Below, one piece after another: positions 61,076 through 64,000 of a stretch of DNA of 64,000 bases. The stretch's first letter is position 1. Each line of letters starts with the position of its first letter. Origin of the DNA: an uncultured Bacilli bacterium (GTDB lineage Bacteria; Bacillota_I; Bacilli_A; RF39; UBA660); NCBI GenBank assembly GCA_934119955.1, contig CAKOSZ010000002.1, positions 115,942 through 179,941 on the forward strand, given 5' to 3'. The notes beneath the pieces were generated by a model. That model was given only the letters and a program-made list of their open reading frames with translations, did not search any database and was not told the origin of the DNA. The translations under genes were made by a program, and so were the position numbers.

Positions 61076-64000
61076 ATGAAAAATGTTGATAAAAGAAAAA
61101 GTGTCTTATTTTTTTGTGTTTTGGGGTGCTTATTATTAGTTGTCGGTGTATCATGGGGAATATTTAATTATAGTAAGGCTGGTAATAATTCAAGTCTTAT
61201 TTTAGGTGACATTTATATGTCGTCTAAAAAAAATAATATTATTTTAAATGAATTAGAACCTATGACTCCAAGTGAAGGAATTAATAAAGGGAGTAAATAT
61301 AGTTTTAGTGTTGAAGGATATAATACAAGCAATAAAGATATTTATTATGGTGTTTATCTAAATTATGGTAGTGAAGAAACAGGTAAAACTAGATTTAAAG
61401 ATGAAGATTTGATGATGTATTTAACTGAAAATAAAAACGGGGAAACAAGAGCAGTTTATGGGCCAGGTTCAGTTAAAGATTTTAATGATAAAATGATTTA
61501 TGCTAATACCATAAATGCAGCAACTAAAAAAGAAGAAAAAGTAGAAATTAATTATGAATTAACAGTTTGGTTAAGTGATAATATAATTATAACTGATACA
61601 GAAGAAAGTTTTGAAGGAAAAAATGTATATACAACAGATGAGTATGCTAATAGTTATGCAAGTATAGATGTTAAAGTATATGGTGATTTTGAAGAGAAAA
61701 ACATTAAAAAAGCAAATGAGAATATAACTGCAACAACTATATCAACTAATAAAAATTATGAAATTAAAGATGATATAAAAGATGCAGCAAAAACTGATGA
61801 AGATGTAAAAATTGTAATAACAACAGATAAAGAGGCTAAATTATATATAACAAATCTTGATACAGGTATAAAAAAAGAAGAAACTTTAACTTTGAAAAAT
61901 AATTTATATACCTTTGAAAGAGTTGAAACAGAAAAGGCTAGATATAGTTATTATTTTGAATATTTAGATTCTACAATTAGTCAAATATATTACTATAATA
62001 TTAATATTCAAAAATATGAAAACGTAAATAAACCAACAAGTGTTTTATGTTCAAATCAAATTTATAATGGGGAAACACAATTAATTACAAGTATAGAAAC
62101 AAGTAATTATTATACAATTAGTAATAATAAACAAACAGATGTTGGGGAATATCAAGTAGTAGTTAAATTAAAAGATGGATTCAAATGGACTGATGAAACT
62201 GAAAATGATGTTACTTTTACATGTCGTATTGAAAAGAAAGATTTAACTATAACTCCAAATGAGTTAAGTAAAGAATATGGAGAAGATGATCCGGTATTAA
62301 CTTATACGTATACTGGAAATGTAGATGGAGAAACTCCGAAGTTTACTGGAACTCTTCAAAGGGAAACAGGAGAAAAAATAGGAAGTTACTTAATAAATAA
62401 AGGAACTCTTGAACTTACTGATAATGGAAAATTTAAGAAAAATAATTACAATTTAGTATTTGCTAAAAAAGATGTTAAATTTACCATTAATGAAAAAATT
62501 GTCGAAAATTTAACAATTACTTTGGAATACACCGAAACAACGTATGATGGAACTGAGAAAAAACCAAATGTAATAGTAAAAGATGGGTCTAAAACTTTAA
62601 CAAGCGGAACAGATTATGATTTAATTTATAAAAATAATATAAATGCCGGAGAAGCAACTATTACAGTTACTTTTAAAGGAAGTTATACAGGAAGCAGTGA
62701 AAAGAAATTTACTATTAAGAAAAAGAATACAGCAGTTCCAACAGCAGCAAATTATTGTAATACTTTAACATATAACGGAGTAAGTCAAACATTAACAAAG
62801 GCCTCAGGAGAAGGATATACATTTAGTAATACAACAGGAACAGATGCAAAAGACTATATAGTAACCGCAACATTAAAGGCAAATTATGTATGGAGTGATG
62901 GAACAAATACTAATAAAACATTTATATGTAGTATTGGTAAAAAAGCAGTAGCAGTAACATGGACAGCAGGAACTTATACTTATAATGGAAGTGATCAAGG
63001 ACCAACAGCAAGTGCTGCAAGTGGAGTAACAGGAGAAACAATTAATTTAACAAGAACAACAGGTAAAAATGCAGGAAACTATACATCAACAGCAAGTTGT
63101 TCATCAGTAACAGGAGGAAATGCAACATGTAATAACTATACATTAAGTTCAAATACAAAAGCATTTACAATAAATAAAGCAACTCCAACATTAACATTAA
63201 GTGCAACAAGTGGAAGTGTAAATGCAGGAAGTAGTATAACATTTACAGAAAAAGCAAATCTAGCCGGAAACTTTGGAAACGTATCAGGAACAACAGGAGT
63301 AGCAACAGTAAGTCCAGCAAGTTATACAAGTGTAGCAGCAAATACAGCAAAAACTGTAACAGTAACAGGAGTAAGTAATGGTAACAGTACAATAACAGTA
63401 ACCTTTACTCCAACAGATACAACAAATTATAATACAAAAACAGCAACTTATACTGTAACAGGATATAAAGTAGCAAGTCTTGGAAGTTGTAACACATTAA
63501 CATATAATGGAACAAGTCAAACATTGGCTGCAAATGGAACAGGTGTAAGTTATACAAATAACTCAGGAACAAATGCAACAAGTTATACAGTAACAGCAAC
63601 AGTAACAAGTGGATATAGATTTAGCGATAACACAACAAGTAAAACTTTAAGTTGTTCAATCGGTAAAAAAGCAGTAACAGTTAAGGCTGAAAGTAGTAGT
63701 AAAACATATGATGGATCAGCATTAACCAAAACAAGTGGTTGTGAAAGTAGTACGGGATTAATAACAAATCATACAGCAACATGTACAAATACAGGAAGTA
63801 TAACAAATGCTGGAAGTACTACAAATACATTAAGTAGTGTAGTTATTAAAAACGGAACAGCAGATGTAACAAGTAATTATAATATAACTAAACAAAATGG
63901 TACTTTAACTGTTAATAAGAAAACAGTAGCAGTAACATGGACAGTTGGAACTTATACTTATAATGGAAGTGATCAAGGACCAACACCAAGTGCTGCAAGT
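61076..64000 (+). CDS. Giant secreted protein with GDIYM module and MBG/Ig-like repeats (partial)
   Basis: At least 975 residues; open to the window edge. ATG 61076 lies downstream of AAAAGGAG. The N-terminus (membrane segment 10-29, then LILGDIYM at about 41-48, and FSVEGYNTSNKDIYYGV) is the same module as in 29629 and 31497. From about residue 387 it is repeats: an MBG_2-like domain (LSKEYGEDDPVLTYTYTGN, about 395-413), then bacterial Ig/MBG-like units with CNTLTYNG-SQTL and IGKKAVAVTW phrases. Typical of surface adhesins. Base use changes near 62700, with more ACA/GCA/AGT codons. No C-terminal anchor is visible because of truncation. Confidence 0.88.
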   Translation, partial: MKNVDKRKSVLFFCVLGCLLLVVGVSWGIFNYSKAGNNSSLILGDIYMSSKKNNIILNELEPMTPSEGINKGSKYSFSVEGYNTSNKDIYYGVYLNYGSEETGKTRFKDEDLMMYLTENKNGETRAVYGPGSVKDFNDKMIYANTINAATKKEEKVEINYELTVWLSDNIIITDTEESFEGKNVYTTDEYANSYASIDVKVYGDFEEKNIKKANENITATTISTNKNYEIKDDIKDAAKTDEDVKIVITTDKEAKLYITNLDTGIKKEETLTLKNNLYTFERVETEKARYSYYFEYLDSTISQIYYYNINIQKYENVNKPTSVLCSNQIYNGETQLITSIETSNYYTISNNKQTDVGEYQVVVKLKDGFKWTDETENDVTFTCRIEKKDLTITPNELSKEYGEDDPVLTYTYTGNVDGETPKFTGTLQRETGEKIGSYLINKGTLELTDNGKFKKNNYNLVFAKKDVKFTINEKIVENLTITLEYTETTYDGTEKKPNVIVKDGSKTLTSGTDYDLIYKNNINAGEATITVTFKGSYTGSSEKKFTIKKKNTAVPTAANYCNTLTYNGVSQTLTKASGEGYTFSNTTGTDAKDYIVTATLKANYVWSDGTNTNKTFICSIGKKAVAVTWTAGTYTYNGSDQGPTASAASGVTGETINLTRTTGKNAGNYTSTASCSSVTGGNATCNNYTLSSNTKAFTINKATPTLTLSATSGSVNAGSSITFTEKANLAGNFGNVSGTTGVATVSPASYTSVAANTAKTVTVTGVSNGNSTITVTFTPTDTTNYNTKTATYTVTGYKVASLGSCNTLTYNGTSQTLAANGTGVSYTNNSGTNATSYTVTATVTSGYRFSDNTTSKTLSCSIGKKAVTVKAESSSKTYDGSALTKTSGCESSTGLITNHTATCTNTGSITNAGSTTNTLSSVVIKNGTADVTSNYNITKQNGTLTVNKKTVAVTWTVGTYTYNGSDQGPTPSAAS
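62942..63022 (+). repeat. First copy of an 81-bp direct repeat in the MBG gene
   Basis: Matches 63920-64000 with about four mismatches at a distance of 978 bp (326 codons), covering AVAVTWTAGTYTYNGSDQGP. The window ends within the second copy, so the true unit is longer. Confidence 0.85.
63920..64000 (+). repeat. Second copy of the 81-bp direct repeat, cut by the window edge
   Basis: Counterpart of 62942-63022, with a three-base T-T and G-to-C type variation (WTVGTYTYNG; QGPTPSAAS). Shows that the array continues beyond the window. Confidence 0.85.

Noticed and set aside
63405..63608. Minus-strand open frame rich in Leu/Tyr
   Set aside because: Antisense of the Thr/Ala/Ser-rich repeat region; no start signal.

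Overview
The window is a very AT-rich, gene-dense bacterial chromosome segment that uses the standard bacterial code: TGA is a genuine stop (for example at the end of the rel gene) and TGG encodes Trp. PolC, GatCAB, a T-box leader on pheST, topoisomerase IV (parEC), AddAB and the gene order rel-dtd and gmk-uvrC point to a low-GC Bacillota of the Bacilli/Mollicutes-relative kind, such as an uncultured host-associated lineage with a small genome. This placement is inferred from gene content only.

Layout. 1-500: wreck of an IS200/IS605-type tnpB. 517-7875: cell wall and replication (uppS, D,D-carboxypeptidase, an unknown protein, polC). 7915-9724: two mTERF-like helical-repeat proteins, the first built from ten 105-bp repeats. 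9759-15403: a Phe T-box leader controlling an alpha/beta hydrolase, pheS and pheT, followed by hisS. 15465-15540: tRNA-Ala. 15698-22233: flippase-like membrane protein and AddB/AddA-like nuclease-helicase. 22234-23224 (minus): deacetylase-like protein and rpmB. 23372-26493: gatCAB. 26579-28478: AbiE-type toxin-antitoxin pair with a promoter inside an inverted repeat. 28610-29479 (minus): XRE regulator and RsiV-like DUF3298 protein. 29629-33473: two surface-protein genes in tandem. 33618-38037: parE-parC. 38097-44425: small conserved and unknown genes (YutD, DUF1292, UPF0736-like, ankyrin, lipoprotein, putative glycoside hydrolase). 44573-47105: rpsO, pnp, tRNA-Thr. 47347-54823: mixed genes including a broken DUF1697 gene, DUF362, a thioester/Cna-B adhesin, DedA, PlsC, a membrane-anchored HTH protein and a thioredoxin-like protein. 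54892-60920: rel, dtd, PfkB kinase, Smr, gmk, uvrC. 61076-64000: start of a giant MBG-repeat surface protein that runs off the window.

The most interesting signal is in the surface protein at 31497-33473. It carries two short segments (32634-32717 and 33306-33383) that are far richer in C-ending codons than anything around them. They differ from each other almost only at codon positions 1 and 2, and each is followed by the same invariant 30-bp sequence. This is what two variable regions of a diversity-generating retroelement (DGR) would look like. No reverse transcriptase or template repeat is visible in the window. The neighbouring gene (29629-31488) and the giant protein at 61076 share the same N-terminal secreted module, so the window shows three members of one surface-protein family.

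Other notable points are a Rel protein whose ppGpp-hydrolase active site is gone while its synthetase is intact, bacterial mTERF-like proteins with near-identical repeats, probable leaderless mRNAs, and several long perfect inverted repeats in intergenic spaces.
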